A stretch of DNA of 39,524 nt from Pseudolabrys sp. (GCA_022843325.1 JALHNV010000028.1:1-39524); one strand, 5' to 3'; counted from the first letter of the stretch, positions 6,685 through 16,385 are shown. Notes: generated by a model from the sequence alone, not told the origin. Translations and numbers: made by a program.

Positions 6685-8676
6685 ATGATCCCCGAACTCG
6701 GACATTTTGCGCTGGTGCTGGCGCTGGCGCTGGGGCTTGTGCAGGCGATCGGGCCGCTGGCCGGCGCGCATTACCGCGACGCGGCGCTGATGCGCATGGC
6801 GGATTCGACGGCGCTGATGCAGTTCGTCTTCGTCGCGCTGTCATTCGCAGCGCTGACGGTCTGCTACGTCACGTCCGATTTTTCCGTGGCGAACGTCTAC
6901 GAGAATTCGCACTCGACGATGCCGCTGATCTACAAATACACCAGCGTCTGGGGCAATCACGAAGGCTCGATGCTGCTGTGGGTGCTGATCCTGGCGCTGT
7001 TCGGCGCCGCCGTCGCGGCGTTCGGCGGCAACCTGCCGGCGACGCTGAAAGCCAATGTGCTGGCGGTGCAGTCGTGGATCGCCTGCGCCTTCTATGTGTT
7101 CATCCTGCTGACATCGAATCCCTTTTTGCGCATTGCCGAGGCGCCGCTCGAGGGCCGCGATCTCAATCCGATCCTGCAGGACATCGGTCTGGCGATCCAC
7201 CCGCCGCTGCTTTACCTCGGCTATGTCGGCTTCTCGATTTCCTTCTCGTTCGCGGTTGCCGCGCTGATCGAGGGCCGCATCGACGCCGCCTGGGCGCGCT
7301 GGGTGCGGCCGTGGACGCTGGCCGCCTGGATGTTCCTCACGGTCGGCATTTCGATGGGCTCGTACTGGGCCTATTATGAACTGGGCTGGGGCGGCTTCTG
7401 GTTCTGGGATCCGGTCGAGAACTCGTCGCTGATGCCGTGGCTGGCGGGCACCGCACTGCTGCATTCGGCGGTCGTGATGGAGAAGCGCAACGCGCTGAAG
7501 ATATGGACGGTGCTGCTGGCGATCCTGGCGTTCTCGCTGTCGCTCCTGGGGACCTTCCTGGTGCGCTCCGGCGTGCTGACCTCGGTGCACACCTTCGCCA
7601 CCGACCCCAGCCGAGGCGTGTTTATCCTTGCCATCCTGGTGTTCTTCATCGGCGGCGCGCTGGCGCTGTTCGCCTGGCGCGCGCCGCTGTTGAAACAGGG
7701 CGGGCTGTTCGCGCCGGTGTCGCGGGAAGGCGCGCTGGTATTCAACAATCTTTTCCTGACCACGGCCTGTCTGACCGTTTTCGTCGGCACGCTGTACCCG
7801 CTGGCGCTGGAATCGGTGACGGGCGAAAAGATTTCGGTCGGGCCGCCGTTCTTCAATCTTACCTTCGCGCCGTTGTTCATTCCCTTGCTGTTCGCCATGC
7901 CGTTCGGACCGCTGCTGGCGTGGAAACGCGGCGACGTACTCGGTGTCGCCGAGCGGCTGATGGCGGCCTTCGCGGTCGGCATCGTCGCCATCGCCGTGAC
8001 TTTCGTCATCAAAGGCGGGCAGTCGGTGCTGGCGCCGTTCGGAATCGGCCTTGGCGTTTATGTGATCGGCGGCGCGTTGATCGATCTCGTCGAGCGCACC
8101 GGCCTGTTCCGGCTGCCGCTGGCGACGGTGCGCAGCCGCGCCGCCGGCCTGCCGCGCTCGGTCTGGGGCACGGCGGTGGCGCATATCGGCATCGCGATGT
8201 CGCTGATCGGCATTGTCGCGCAGGTCTGGGCGGACGAACGCATCGTCTCGCTGAAGCCGCAGGAGACGGTGTCGATCGCCGGCTATACATTGTCATTCGA
8301 CCGGCTGACGCAGCGCACCGGATCCAATTTTCGCGAGCAGGTCGCCAAGTTCACCGTGCGCAACAGCGGTGGCACCGTTGTTGGCACCATGGACCCGTCG
8401 AAGCGCACCTTTCCGGCGCGCGCCACGACGACGACCGAAGCCTCGCTGCTGACGCGCGGCACAAGCCAGCTCTATCTGTCGCTGGGCGATGCCAATGACG
8501 ATGGCTCGATCGCGGTGAGGCTCTATCACAAGCCGCTGGTGCTGCTGATCTGGCTTGGCTCGGTGGTGATGATGCTGGGTGGCGGTCTGTCGCTGTCGGA
8601 CCGGCGGCTCCGTGTCGGTGCGCCGAAGCCGGCGAAGAAAGCCGCAACGAAGCCAGCCTTGCAGCCGGCGGAGTAG
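6685..8676 (+). CDS. ccmF: Haem lyase subunit CcmF (CycK)
   Basis: This is a 663-residue polytopic inner-membrane protein of the haem-handling family. The tryptophan-rich WWD domain is present at about residues 233-252 ([18 protein letters not shown]). Conserved His residues are at H172 (HPPLLYLGY), H260 ([12 protein letters not shown]), H302 (SVHTFATDP) and H500, matching the known haem b and WWD-flanking histidines of CcmF by position and context. A large periplasmic loop (about 525-615) precedes the last membrane span and a Lys/Ala-rich tail. With CcmH and CcmI it attaches haem to the CXXCH motif of apocytochrome c. The length is normal. It sits 6 bp before ccmH. Confidence 0.96.
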   Translation: MIPELGHFALVLALALGLVQAIGPLAGAHYRDAALMRMADSTALMQFVFVALSFAALTVCYVTSDFSVANVYENSHSTMPLIYKYTSVWGNHEGSMLLWVLILALFGAAVAAFGGNLPATLKANVLAVQSWIACAFYVFILLTSNPFLRIAEAPLEGRDLNPILQDIGLAIHPPLLYLGYVGFSISFSFAVAALIEGRIDAAWARWVRPWTLAAWMFLTVGISMGSYWAYYELGWGGFWFWDPVENSSLMPWLAGTALLHSAVVMEKRNALKIWTVLLAILAFSLSLLGTFLVRSGVLTSVHTFATDPSRGVFILAILVFFIGGALALFAWRAPLLKQGGLFAPVSREGALVFNNLFLTTACLTVFVGTLYPLALESVTGEKISVGPPFFNLTFAPLFIPLLFAMPFGPLLAWKRGDVLGVAERLMAAFAVGIVAIAVTFVIKGGQSVLAPFGIGLGVYVIGGALIDLVERTGLFRLPLATVRSRAAGLPRSVWGTAVAHIGIAMSLIGIVAQVWADERIVSLKPQETVSIAGYTLSFDRLTQRTGSNFREQVAKFTVRNSGGTVVGTMDPSKRTFPARATTTTEASLLTRGTSQLYLSLGDANDDGSIAVRLYHKPLVLLIWLGSVVMMLGGGLSLSDRRLRVGAPKPAKKAATKPALQPAE

Positions 8677-8681
8677 GGGGC

Positions 8682-9155
8682 ATGCGCCGCTTCGCCCTGA
8701 TCGCCTTGCTATTGATGCTGACGACACCGGTCTTCGCCGTGCAGCCGGACGAAGTCCTCAAGGATCCCGCGATGGAAGCGCGGGCGCGCGAGCTGTCGCG
8801 CGAACTGCGCTGCATGGTCTGCCAGAACCAGTCGATCGACGATTCCGACGCGCCACTGGCGCGCGACCTGCGGCTGCTGGTGCGCGAGCGGCTGGTGCAG
8901 GGGGACAGTGACCGTCAGGTGCGCGACTTCCTGGTGGCGCGTTACGGCGAGTTCGTGCTGCTGCGGCCGCCCTTGCGCTGGCACACCTTGATTCTCTGGT
9001 TCCTCGGGCCTGCGGCGCTGCTCGCCGGCATCGGCGGGCTATACCTGCTGGCGCGCCGGCGGCGGACGGTGATCGTGGAACCGGCGGGGCTGAGTGGGGA
9101 TGAGAAGCGGCGGCTGGTCGAGTTATCGGGCCCGGCCGCCAATGATCGTCACTAG
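8682..9155 (+). CDS. ccmH: Cytochrome c maturation thiol protein CcmH (CycL)
   Basis: This 157-residue protein has a signal peptide (about 1-19), a periplasmic three-helix domain with the family motif [11 protein letters not shown] (C44 and C47), and one C-terminal membrane segment (about 101-125) with an Arg-rich cytoplasmic tail. It keeps apocytochrome c cysteines reduced for CcmF. The length is that of short CcmH, without the fused CcmI-type TPR part of enterobacteria, in line with the separate ccmI gene here. An AGGGGG precedes the ATG. No ccmG gene lies between ccmF and ccmH, so that thioredoxin must be encoded elsewhere. Confidence 0.95.
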   Translation: MRRFALIALLLMLTTPVFAVQPDEVLKDPAMEARARELSRELRCMVCQNQSIDDSDAPLARDLRLLVRERLVQGDSDRQVRDFLVARYGEFVLLRPPLRWHTLILWFLGPAALLAGIGGLYLLARRRRTVIVEPAGLSGDEKRRLVELSGPAANDRH

Positions 9156-9296
9156 ATCATTGATATCACGTCGGTTTTGGAGTTGTCCCACCTTACCAAA
9201 GTTTAATCCGCCCGACAGGGCGCTGTAAGGCGCGGCACCCCATCTTCAGGTTCGAAACGGCGCACTTCGCGCCCCAGAATCGAGATGGAGCTTCCG

Positions 9297-10859
9297 ATGA
9301 ACCCGAGCGATACTTCCGCTCCCCAGACGTCCGTTAAAAGCCGCGGTCTCTCCGCCCGGCGTATTGCCCTGCTGGCGACGACCATTGCAGGTCTCGGCGT
9401 GGCCGCCCTTGTGGTCGCCCCTGGCTTCAACCTTCAGGCCACCTATCCCGCCGCCATCGCCCAGAATCTGAGCGAACAGGCTGCCAAGGTGGCCGGTCCC
9501 GTCGGATTCGCCGACATCGTCGAGAAGGTGAAGCCCGGCGTGTTCTCGGTCCGCGTCAAGGTCGACGGCGGCAACGAGACGGTCGGCCGCGGCGGCCAGG
9601 AAATTCCTCCGGGCATGCGTGAATTCTTCCGTCGCTTCGGCATGCCCGACATGCCGGGCGGTCCGGAAGGCATGCCGCGCGGGCCGCGTGGTGGTCGCGG
9701 CGGCGGCACCGGGCAGGGCTCCGGCTTCTTCATCTCCGCCGACGGTTATGCCGTGACCAACAATCACGTGGTCGAGAAGGCCTCGAGCGTCGAAGTCCAG
9801 CTTGACGACGGCAAGACTTACCCGGCCAAGGTGATCGGCACTGATCCGCGCACCGACCTGGCCTTGATCAAGGTCGAGGGCAACGCGTTCCCGTTCGTGA
9901 AGCTGTCCGACAAGGACCCGCGAATCGGCGACTGGGTGCTCGCGGTTGGCAATCCGTTCGGCCTCGGCGGCACTGTCACCGCGGGTATCGTCTCGGCGCG
10001 CGGCCGTGATATCGGCGCCAGCGCCTATGACGACTTCATCCAGATCGACGCGCCGGTGAATCGCGGCAACTCGGGCGGTCCGACCTTCGACACCGAAGGC
10101 AATGTGATCGGCGTCAACACCGCGATCTTTTCGCCGTCCGGCGGCTCTGTCGGTATCGCCTTCGCGATTCCCGCCAACACCGTGAAAACGGTCATCGCAC
10201 AGTTGCGCGAAAGCGGCACCGTGTCGCGCGGATGGATCGGCGTTCAGATCCAGCCGGTGACGCAGGACATCGCTGACGGCCTTGGCCTCAAGAGCACCGA
10301 CGGTGCGCTGGTCGCCGAGCCTCAGGCCAACGGTCCCGCCGTCAAGGCTGGCATCAATGCGGGCGACGTGATCGTCTCGGTCAACGGCGAGCGGGTGAAG
10401 GATGCCCGTGATCTGGCCCGCAAGATCGGTGCGTTGGCGCCGAAGGCGAACGTCAAGCTCGGCGTCGTGCAGAAGGGCACCGAGAAGACCATCAACATGA
10501 CGCTCGGTGAACTGCCGAACACAACCGAGGCGCGCGCGACATCGCCGGGCGGCGATGACGAAGACAGCGGCGCCGAGGTCGGCCGTCTCGGTCTGTCCCT
10601 GGCCCCCGCGGCGCGTGTCGCCGGCGCCGGCTCCGAGGGCGTGGTCGTGACCGGTGTCGACTCGTCCGGCGCTGCCGCCGAGCGCGGTTTCGCCACCGGC
10701 GACGTCATCCTCGAGGTTGGCGGTCAGGCGGTTTCGACGCCGGCCGACGTCCGCAAGGTCGTCGGTACCGCGCGCAGCGAAGGCAAGCGCACCGTCCTGC
10801 TCCGCGTGAAGAAGGGTGAAAGCACCCGCTTCGTCGCGCTGCCGGTCGGCCGCGGTTAA
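9297..10859 (+). CDS. degP: Do/HtrA-family periplasmic serine protease
   Basis: This 520-residue protein has an N-terminal hydrophobic signal/anchor (about 23-41), a trypsin-like domain (about 70-290) and two PDZ domains (about 295-385 and 430-515). The catalytic triad is complete: H157 (TNNHVVEK), D187 (RTDLALIKV) and S259 (NRGNSGGP). A Gly/Met/Pro-rich LA-type loop (about 100-140) lies before the catalytic core, as in rhizobial DegP/MucD. It degrades or chaperones misfolded envelope proteins. ATG 9297 is preferred because GGAG (9287-9290) stands six bases before it; an in-frame ATG at 9285 would add four residues. It follows ccmH by 141 bp and precedes a two-component system. Confidence 0.93.
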   Translation: MNPSDTSAPQTSVKSRGLSARRIALLATTIAGLGVAALVVAPGFNLQATYPAAIAQNLSEQAAKVAGPVGFADIVEKVKPGVFSVRVKVDGGNETVGRGGQEIPPGMREFFRRFGMPDMPGGPEGMPRGPRGGRGGGTGQGSGFFISADGYAVTNNHVVEKASSVEVQLDDGKTYPAKVIGTDPRTDLALIKVEGNAFPFVKLSDKDPRIGDWVLAVGNPFGLGGTVTAGIVSARGRDIGASAYDDFIQIDAPVNRGNSGGPTFDTEGNVIGVNTAIFSPSGGSVGIAFAIPANTVKTVIAQLRESGTVSRGWIGVQIQPVTQDIADGLGLKSTDGALVAEPQANGPAVKAGINAGDVIVSVNGERVKDARDLARKIGALAPKANVKLGVVQKGTEKTINMTLGELPNTTEARATSPGGDDEDSGAEVGRLGLSLAPAARVAGAGSEGVVVTGVDSSGAAAERGFATGDVILEVGGQAVSTPADVRKVVGTARSEGKRTVLLRVKKGESTRFVALPVGRG

Positions 10860-10924
10860 GGCCGCAAGATTGAGTGGAATCTCGCTGGCATTCTGTCGCC
10901 CCCCGCTAGCGGGATGACCTCAAC

Positions 10925-10946
10925 GGGGCGGGCTTCGGCCCGTCCC
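10925..10946 (+). terminator. Probable degP terminator hairpin
   Basis: A nine-pair stem (one G-U) is capped by a TTCG loop: GGGGCGGGC at 10925-10933 and GCCCGTCCC at 10938-10946. It starts 66 bp after the degP stop. UUCG-capped GC stems are very stable, but there is no T-run, so it may act with Rho or as a 3' end protector. Confidence 0.6.
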
Positions 10947-10990
10947 GACAATTTCCGAAGTGCCGGATTTTTTCCCGCCTTCGCCGAAAA

Positions 10991-11025
10991 CTCACCCCGG
11001 CATAGTCGCCCCCCGCCGGGGTGAG
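10991..11025 (+). other. Perfect 11-bp inverted repeat
   Basis: CTCACCCCGGC (10991-11001) is exactly complementary to GCCGGGGTGAG (11015-11025), with a 13-base C-rich loop. It directly precedes a second strong hairpin. Confidence 0.7.
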
Positions 11026-11028
11026 CGC

Positions 11029-11056
11029 GGGGGTGGTGGCGCAAGCCGCCACCCCC
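11029..11056 (+). other. 12-pair hairpin with a GCAA (GNRA) loop
   Basis: GGGGGTGGTGGC (11029-11040) and GCCGCCACCCCC (11045-11056) form 12 pairs with one G-U, closed by GCAA, a classical stable RNA tetraloop. It lies 165 bp before the response regulator start. Confidence 0.7.
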
Positions 11057-11221
11057 AACGACGCCCGGGGCGCATTGCAGCGCGGCCGTTCACCGATCGG
11101 GAGCGAGAAGACGGCGATTGACGCAGACACAGAATTGGTGTGACCCATGCCCAGCACTGCCGAGTTTCGAGGGCAACGCGCATCCGGCCGCTCGGCCGAT
11201 ATGCAACCGGATCGGATCACC

Positions 11222-11902
11222 ATGCGGCTTCTGATCATCGAAGACGATCGCGTCGCCGCCGACTATCTGGTCAAGGCGTTCCGCGAGGTGGGACATGTCG
11301 CCGAGGTCGCCTATGACGGCGATGATGGTCTGGCACTCGCCCTCGACGGGCAATACGACGTGCTGATCGTTGACCGCATGATGCCCAAGCGCGACGGTCT
11401 GTCCGTGATCGGCGCCTTGCGGGCCAAGGACATCGAAACCCCGGCGCTGATTTTGTCCGCGCTCGGCCAGGTCGACGACCGGGTCAAGGGCCTGCGCGCC
11501 GGCGGCGACGACTATCTGCCGAAACCCTATTCATTCACCGAACTGCTGGCCCGGGTCGAGGTGCTGGCGCGCCGCCGCGGTTCGCGCCAGGAAGAAACCG
11601 TGCTGCGGGTCGGCGATCTCGAACTGGACCGGCTGTCGCACGTGGTTCGGCGCGGCCAGGAAGAGATAACGCTGCAACCGCGCGAATTCCGCCTGCTGGA
11701 ATACCTGATGAAACATGCCGGGCAGGTGGTGACCCGCACCATGCTGCTGGAGAATGTGTGGGACTATCATTTCGACCCGCAGACCAACGTCATTGACGTT
11801 CACATCTCGCGCTTGCGCTCAAAAATCGATAAAGGATTCTCCCAGCCGCTTCTGCACACGATCCGCGGCGCGGGATACATGATCCGTGACGGCGCTCGGT
11901 AA
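11222..11902 (+). CDS. OmpR-family response regulator, degP/glnE-linked
   Basis: This 226-residue protein has a receiver domain (1-118; E7/D8/D9 pocket, phosphoacceptor D51 in VLIVDRMMP, Lys in LPKPYSF) and an OmpR-type winged helix (about 128-224; LQPREFRLLEYLM, and HISRLRSKIDKGF in the recognition region). The ATG at 11222 gives the standard start; an upstream in-frame ATG at 11147 would add 25 residues without family support. Its last 17 bases overlap the kinase gene, so translation is coupled. The group is common beside degP and glnE in rhizobia; by context it may govern an envelope-stress response. The target genes are unknown. Confidence 0.9.
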   Translation: MRLLIIEDDRVAADYLVKAFREVGHVAEVAYDGDDGLALALDGQYDVLIVDRMMPKRDGLSVIGALRAKDIETPALILSALGQVDDRVKGLRAGGDDYLPKPYSFTELLARVEVLARRRGSRQEETVLRVGDLELDRLSHVVRRGQEEITLQPREFRLLEYLMKHAGQVVTRTMLLENVWDYHFDPQTNVIDVHISRLRSKIDKGFSQPLLHTIRGAGYMIRDGAR

Positions 11903-13310
11903 ACTCTTCCGCACCACGACGTTCAAGCTGACGCTGGTCTATCTGACCGTGTTTGCACTGTTCGCGGCGTTTCTACTGGGGTATTTCGCCTTCAACACCC
12001 GCCGCCTGATCAACGAGCAGATCACCGAAACCGTCGATGCCGAAGTGAACGGCCTGTCCGAGCAGTACCGGCTGGGCGGCATCAGGCGCCTGGTCATCGT
12101 AATCGACGGCCGCGCGCGACGGCCGGGCTCCAGCCTCTATCTCGTCACGACCTTCGCCGGTGATCCTCTCGCCGGCAATATTACCAATCTGCCGGCGGGC
12201 ACGCTCGACAAGCCGGGCTGGGTCGAGACGTCCTACCGCCGGCTCGATGAGACCGAAGGCGCCGCGCATCCGCAACACCATGCGCTGGCGCGGGTGTTTC
12301 AACTGCCGGGCGGCTTCCGCATGCTGGTCGGCCGCGATCTCGACGAACGCGAGCGGCTCTACAATATCGTGATCGGCGCCGGCCGCTGGTCGATCGCGTT
12401 GGTGCTCGTGCTGGGCCTCGCCGGTGGACTGTTCGTGACCCGGCGTGTGCTGCGCCGGGTCGACGCCATGACGGAGACCACCCGGCATATCATGGCGGGC
12501 GATCTCGGCGAGCGGCTGCCAGTCGCCGGCACCGGCGACGAACTCGACCGGCTGGCGGAGAATCTCAACGCCATGCTGGAGCGCATCGAGGCGCTGATGC
12601 GGGGCCTGAAGGAAGTGTCCGACAATATTGCCCATGACCTGAAGACGCCGCTGACGCGGCTGCGCAACCGTACCGAACAGGCGCTGCGTACCGCCTCGAC
12701 CGAATCCGATTACCGCGCCGCGCTGGATTCGATCATCGAGGAATCCGACGGACTGATCCTCACCTTCAACGCGCTGCTGTCGATCGCGCGGGCTGAATCC
12801 GGCCAGGCGCGGGATAACATGATCGACTTCGACGCCGCCGAAATTGCCCGCGACGTTGGCGAACTGTACGAACCGCTGGCTGAGGAGAAGGGGCTGGCGC
12901 TGAAGGTCGAGGCGCCGACCGAGGCCCCGGTCAAAGGCAATCGCGAACTGGTCAGCCAGGCGCTGGCCAACCTCGTCGATAACGCCATCAAGTATGCCGC
13001 GCCGCGCGATCCGCCGGCCGATGCGGCGCCGGCCGAAATCGTGGTGCGCGCCGAGGTGGACGGCGATCGCGTGCTGCTCAGCGTCGCCGATCGCGGTCCC
13101 GGTATTGCCGAAGCCGATCGCGCCCGGGTGGTAGAGCGCTTTGTGCGGCTGGAACAGAGCCGTTCGCAGCCTGGCTCGGGGCTGGGCCTCAGTCTGGTCG
13201 CGGCGGTGGCGCGGCTGCATGGCGGCGAACTGACGCTGGACGATAACCATCCGGGGTTGAAAACCATCATTGCCTTGCCACGGGGAGGGCCGGTACAGAG
13301 TGCTGGATGA
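11886..13310 (+). CDS. Sensor histidine kinase of the degP/glnE-linked system
   Basis: This 474-residue kinase has TM1 (about 14-35), a periplasmic domain of ~125 residues with several His (PQHHALAR), TM2 (about 164-186) and a HAMP domain (187-240). The phosphoacceptor is H250 in DNIAHDLKTPL, followed by an ATPase domain with LVDNAIKYA (N-box), VADRGPGI (G1) and GSGLGLSLV (G2). The start is GTG at 11886, inside the regulator gene; its TGA overlaps the ATG of glnE. It presumably phosphorylates the partner regulator. The periplasmic ligand is unknown; the His-rich patch might bind metal but this is speculative. Confidence 0.9.
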   Translation: MTALGKLFRTTTFKLTLVYLTVFALFAAFLLGYFAFNTRRLINEQITETVDAEVNGLSEQYRLGGIRRLVIVIDGRARRPGSSLYLVTTFAGDPLAGNITNLPAGTLDKPGWVETSYRRLDETEGAAHPQHHALARVFQLPGGFRMLVGRDLDERERLYNIVIGAGRWSIALVLVLGLAGGLFVTRRVLRRVDAMTETTRHIMAGDLGERLPVAGTGDELDRLAENLNAMLERIEALMRGLKEVSDNIAHDLKTPLTRLRNRTEQALRTASTESDYRAALDSIIEESDGLILTFNALLSIARAESGQARDNMIDFDAAEIARDVGELYEPLAEEKGLALKVEAPTEAPVKGNRELVSQALANLVDNAIKYAAPRDPPADAAPAEIVVRAEVDGDRVLLSVADRGPGIAEADRARVVERFVRLEQSRSQPGSGLGLSLVAAVARLHGGELTLDDNHPGLKTIIALPRGGPVQSAG

Positions 13311-16285
13311 CCCTGCCGGGCAAGAAGACTGCCGGTCTCGACCAGGCCGCGCGCGAAAGCGTGCTGGCCGCCCGAATCGTGGCCGCGCCGGTGCTGATCG
13401 ATCCGCAGGCCGCCGCCGCCACCCTTGATGCATGGTTAGCCGGGCTTGATCCCGGCGCGGCAGCACCGCTGTCGGCGCTGCTGACCGCCCATCCGGTTCT
13501 CCGCACGCTGCTGGAAAGCCTGTCAGAGCATTCTCCCTATCTGTGGGATCTCGCCACGGGTGACGCGCCGCGCCTGCTCCGTCTGCTCCAAGCCGATCCC
13601 GACCTTCATCTGACGGCGCTGCTGGCCGACAAGACTGCTGCCGTTGCCGCCACCGACGACGAAGCCGAGGCCATGCAGCTGCTGCGCCGCATGAAAGCGG
13701 AGGCCGCGCTGCTGATTGCGCTCGCCGACATCGGCGGCACATGGCCGGTGATGCGGGCCGCGCACGCATTGACCGATCTCGCCGATGCGGCCGTCGGTGC
13801 GGCTGTGCGTTTTGCACTGGCCGAGGCGACGCGCGCCGGCCGCCTGAAGCCACCGGATCCAGCTCAGCCCCAGATCGGCAGCGGCTATATTGTGCTGGCG
13901 ATGGGCAAGATGGGTGCGTTCGAACTCAACTACTCGAGCGACATCGACCTGATCGTGTTCTTCGATGCGGCGTCCCCGGCGTTGGCGCAAGGCGTTGAAG
14001 CAGCGCCGTTGTTCGTGCGGGTGACGCAGAAGCTGGTGAAGCTGCTGCAGCAACGCACCGGCGATGGCTATGTCTTCCGCACCGATCTGCGCTTGCGGCC
14101 GGATCCGGCCTCGACCGGCATCGCCATTTCGACCGCCGCCGCGCTGTCCTATTACGAAAGCGTGGGACAGAACTGGGAACGCGCGATGATGATCAAGGGG
14201 CGCGCCTGCGCCGGTGACATCCCGGCCGGGGAGGCGATCCTCCAGGAACTCTCGCCATTTGTCTGGCGCAAGTTCCTCGACTTCGCCGCGGTCGCCGCCG
14301 TCCATGCCATGAAGCGGCAGATCAATGCCTATCGCGGCCATGGTGAGATCGCGGTCGAAGGACACAACATCAAGCTCGGCCGCGGCGGCATCCGTGAGAT
14401 CGAGTTCTTCGCCCAGACCCAGCAACTGATTGCCGGTGGCCGCAATCCCGGCCTGCGCGACCGCGATACGCTGACCACGCTGGACAAGCTCAGCCATGAC
14501 GGCTGGATCGGCGCTGACGCTTGCAGCGACATGAAGGCGGCCTATTGCTTCCTGCGCACGGTCGAGCACCGCCTGCAGATGGTCAATGACGAGCAAACAC
14601 AGGTGCTGCCCGTCGATCGCGACGGTCTGGACCGGTTTGCGCGTTTTCTTGGTTATGCCGACCGCGACGCGTTCGCGAAAACGTTCATCGATCATCTTGA
14701 AACTGTACAGCGGCATTATTCCCGTCTTTTCGAGAAGACGCCGGCTGCCGACCGGCCGGCATTGGCGTTTCCGCCCGACGCCGATGACCGCAAGACGCTG
14801 GAGCGGCTCGCCGAACTTGGATTCCGCGCGCCGCTGGAGGCGTCCGGCATCATCCGGCAATGGCTGTCCGGCAGCCATCGCTCACTGCGCGGTGATCTGA
14901 CGCGCGATCACCTCGAAGCGCTGCTGCCGGTCCTGGTCGAGCGTATTGGCGTCACCGACAATCCCAACGCCACGCTGGTGCTGTTCGACCACTTCCTCGC
15001 CAATCTGCATGCGCCGGCCCAGTTGTTGTCGCTGTTGCAGCAGAAGCCCGACCTGATCGCGCTGATCACCCTGGTGCTCGGCATTGCGCCGCGGTTGGCC
15101 GACACGCTGGCGCGCAATTCACAGGTGATGGACGCGCTGGTTGATCCGAGTTTCTTCGGCGTGCTTCCTGACGACGCCGTACTGGCGAAGCGGTTCGAGG
15201 CGGTGCTGTCGCAGGCGCGCTACGACCAGGACCTGCTCGAGCGCATTCGCATGTTCGGGCTGGAATACATGTTCCTGATTGGCGTGCGTATTCTGTCCGG
15301 CACCGTGACGGCGCGGCAGGCCGGCGAAGCTTTTGCCCGGCTCGCCGATGCGGTGATCCGCGCCGTTCACCGCGCGGTGATGGACAATTTCGTGCAGACC
15401 CACGGCAGCATCCGCGGCGAGCAGACGGCGGTACTGGCGATGGGCAAGCTCGGCGGCCGCGAGATGACCGCTACATCCGATCTCGACCTCATCACGGTTT
15501 ATGATTTCGACGCCGAGCATCCGGAATCCGACGGCAAGCGGTCGCTGTACGGCGCGCAGTACTTTGCCCGGCTGACGCAGCGGCTGATCAATGCGCTGAC
15601 GGCGCAGACCAATTACGGCGCGCTCTATCAGGTCGACATGCGGCTGCGGCCGTCGGGACGATCGGGACCGCTGGCAACGCAGATCGAAGGCTTTCGCGGT
15701 TATCAGGAGACCGAGGCCTGGACCTGGGAGCACATGGCGCTGACCCGGGCGCGCGTGGTGTCGGCGTCGCCGGAGTTTGCCGCGCGCGTGGAGGCGGTGA
15801 TCCACGAGATCCTGACGCGGCCGCGCGACGCCGAGCAGATCGCCGGCGACGTGGCAGAGATGCGTGGCGCCATCGCCAAGGAGAAAGGCGACTCCGATCG
15901 CTGGGATCTGAAATATGCGGTGGGCGGGCTGGTCGATATCGAATTCATCGCCCAGTATCTCCAACTGGTTCATGCGCACCAGCTGCCGGGTATTCTCGAT
16001 ACAACGACCGCGCGCGTGCTCGACAAGGCGTGGGCGCTCCGGGTGATCTCGGTCGAGGATGCCGAGGTGCTGCGCGCCGCGGTGCAGCTCTATCACGACC
16101 TCACGCAGCTGTTGCGGCTGTGCCTGCCGGGGGCGTTCGATCCGAAGACCGCGGGCGCGGGATTGTTGCGGCTGCTGGCCCGGGCCGCCGACGTGCCCGA
16201 CTTCGCCGCGCTCGATGCGACGCTCATCGAGACGCAGCGCAAGGTCCGTGAGAGCTTCATCCGGATTATCGGACGGGCGCCGTAA
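13307..16285 (+). CDS. glnE: Bifunctional glutamine synthetase adenylyltransferase / adenylyl-removing enzyme
   Basis: This 992-residue enzyme has two nucleotidyltransferase domains. The N-terminal one has VLAMGKMGAFELN and the metal-binding SDIDL with D212/D214 (deadenylylation). The C-terminal one has VLAMGKLGGREM and SDLDL with D725/D727 (adenylylation). Each is followed by a helical GlnD/PII-uridylyltransferase-associated domain. It switches glutamine synthetase off and on by adding or removing AMP in response to PII and glutamine. The length matches the family. Its ATG overlaps the TGA of the kinase gene (ATGA), so it is the third gene of the two-component operon, an arrangement that ties nitrogen control expression to that operon. 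Confidence 0.96.
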   Translation: MTLPGKKTAGLDQAARESVLAARIVAAPVLIDPQAAAATLDAWLAGLDPGAAAPLSALLTAHPVLRTLLESLSEHSPYLWDLATGDAPRLLRLLQADPDLHLTALLADKTAAVAATDDEAEAMQLLRRMKAEAALLIALADIGGTWPVMRAAHALTDLADAAVGAAVRFALAEATRAGRLKPPDPAQPQIGSGYIVLAMGKMGAFELNYSSDIDLIVFFDAASPALAQGVEAAPLFVRVTQKLVKLLQQRTGDGYVFRTDLRLRPDPASTGIAISTAAALSYYESVGQNWERAMMIKGRACAGDIPAGEAILQELSPFVWRKFLDFAAVAAVHAMKRQINAYRGHGEIAVEGHNIKLGRGGIREIEFFAQTQQLIAGGRNPGLRDRDTLTTLDKLSHDGWIGADACSDMKAAYCFLRTVEHRLQMVNDEQTQVLPVDRDGLDRFARFLGYADRDAFAKTFIDHLETVQRHYSRLFEKTPAADRPALAFPPDADDRKTLERLAELGFRAPLEASGIIRQWLSGSHRSLRGDLTRDHLEALLPVLVERIGVTDNPNATLVLFDHFLANLHAPAQLLSLLQQKPDLIALITLVLGIAPRLADTLARNSQVMDALVDPSFFGVLPDDAVLAKRFEAVLSQARYDQDLLERIRMFGLEYMFLIGVRILSGTVTARQAGEAFARLADAVIRAVHRAVMDNFVQTHGSIRGEQTAVLAMGKLGGREMTATSDLDLITVYDFDAEHPESDGKRSLYGAQYFARLTQRLINALTAQTNYGALYQVDMRLRPSGRSGPLATQIEGFRGYQETEAWTWEHMALTRARVVSASPEFAARVEAVIHEILTRPRDAEQIAGDVAEMRGAIAKEKGDSDRWDLKYAVGGLVDIEFIAQYLQLVHAHQLPGILDTTTARVLDKAWALRVISVEDAEVLRAAVQLYHDLTQLLRLCLPGAFDPKTAGAGLLRLLARAADVPDFAALDATLIETQRKVRESFIRIIGRAP

Positions 16286-16299
16286 TCGGGCCCATCCGT

Positions 16300-16385
16300 C
16301 GTCATGCCCGGCTTTATGCCGGGCATCCACGTCTTGCTTCAAGAACAGTAAGTCGTGGATGGCCGGGACAAGCCCGGCCATGACG
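16300..16385 (+). repeat. Long intergenic palindromic repeat of alphaproteobacterial type
   Basis: An 86-bp inverted structure starts CGTCATGCCCGG and ends CCGGCCATGACG. Each arm has its own hairpin (ATGCCCGGC / GCCGGGCAT, and GGCCGGG / CCCGGCC) and the inner halves CATCCACG / CGTGGATG also pair. It fills the gap between convergent glnE and the PAS kinase gene. Such CATGCCCGGC...CCACG elements occur in many copies in Bradyrhizobium-like genomes. Here it may act as a bidirectional terminator. Only one copy is in this window. Confidence 0.8.

Larger units (their letters stand above)
10860..11221 (+). other. Hairpin-rich intergenic region between degP and the response regulator
   Basis: I see no gene in these 362 bp. 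The region holds a perfect 12-bp palindrome CCCGCTAGCGGG (10902-10913) and three longer stem-loops, listed separately. It also has a 12-bp direct repeat GTCGCCCCCCGC at 10895-10906 and 11005-11016, beginning each hairpin cluster. It must contain the degP terminator and probably the promoter of the next operon. A regulated leader or a repeat element is possible. Confidence 0.6.

Noticed and set aside
6841..8184. 447-codon minus-strand frame inside ccmF
   Set aside because: Composed largely of Gln, Arg and His runs that are the reverse image of membrane codons; ccmF is unambiguous.
16300..16385. Possible insertion sequence end or CRISPR-like repeat
   Set aside because: A single composite palindrome without transposase, target duplication or spaced repeats.
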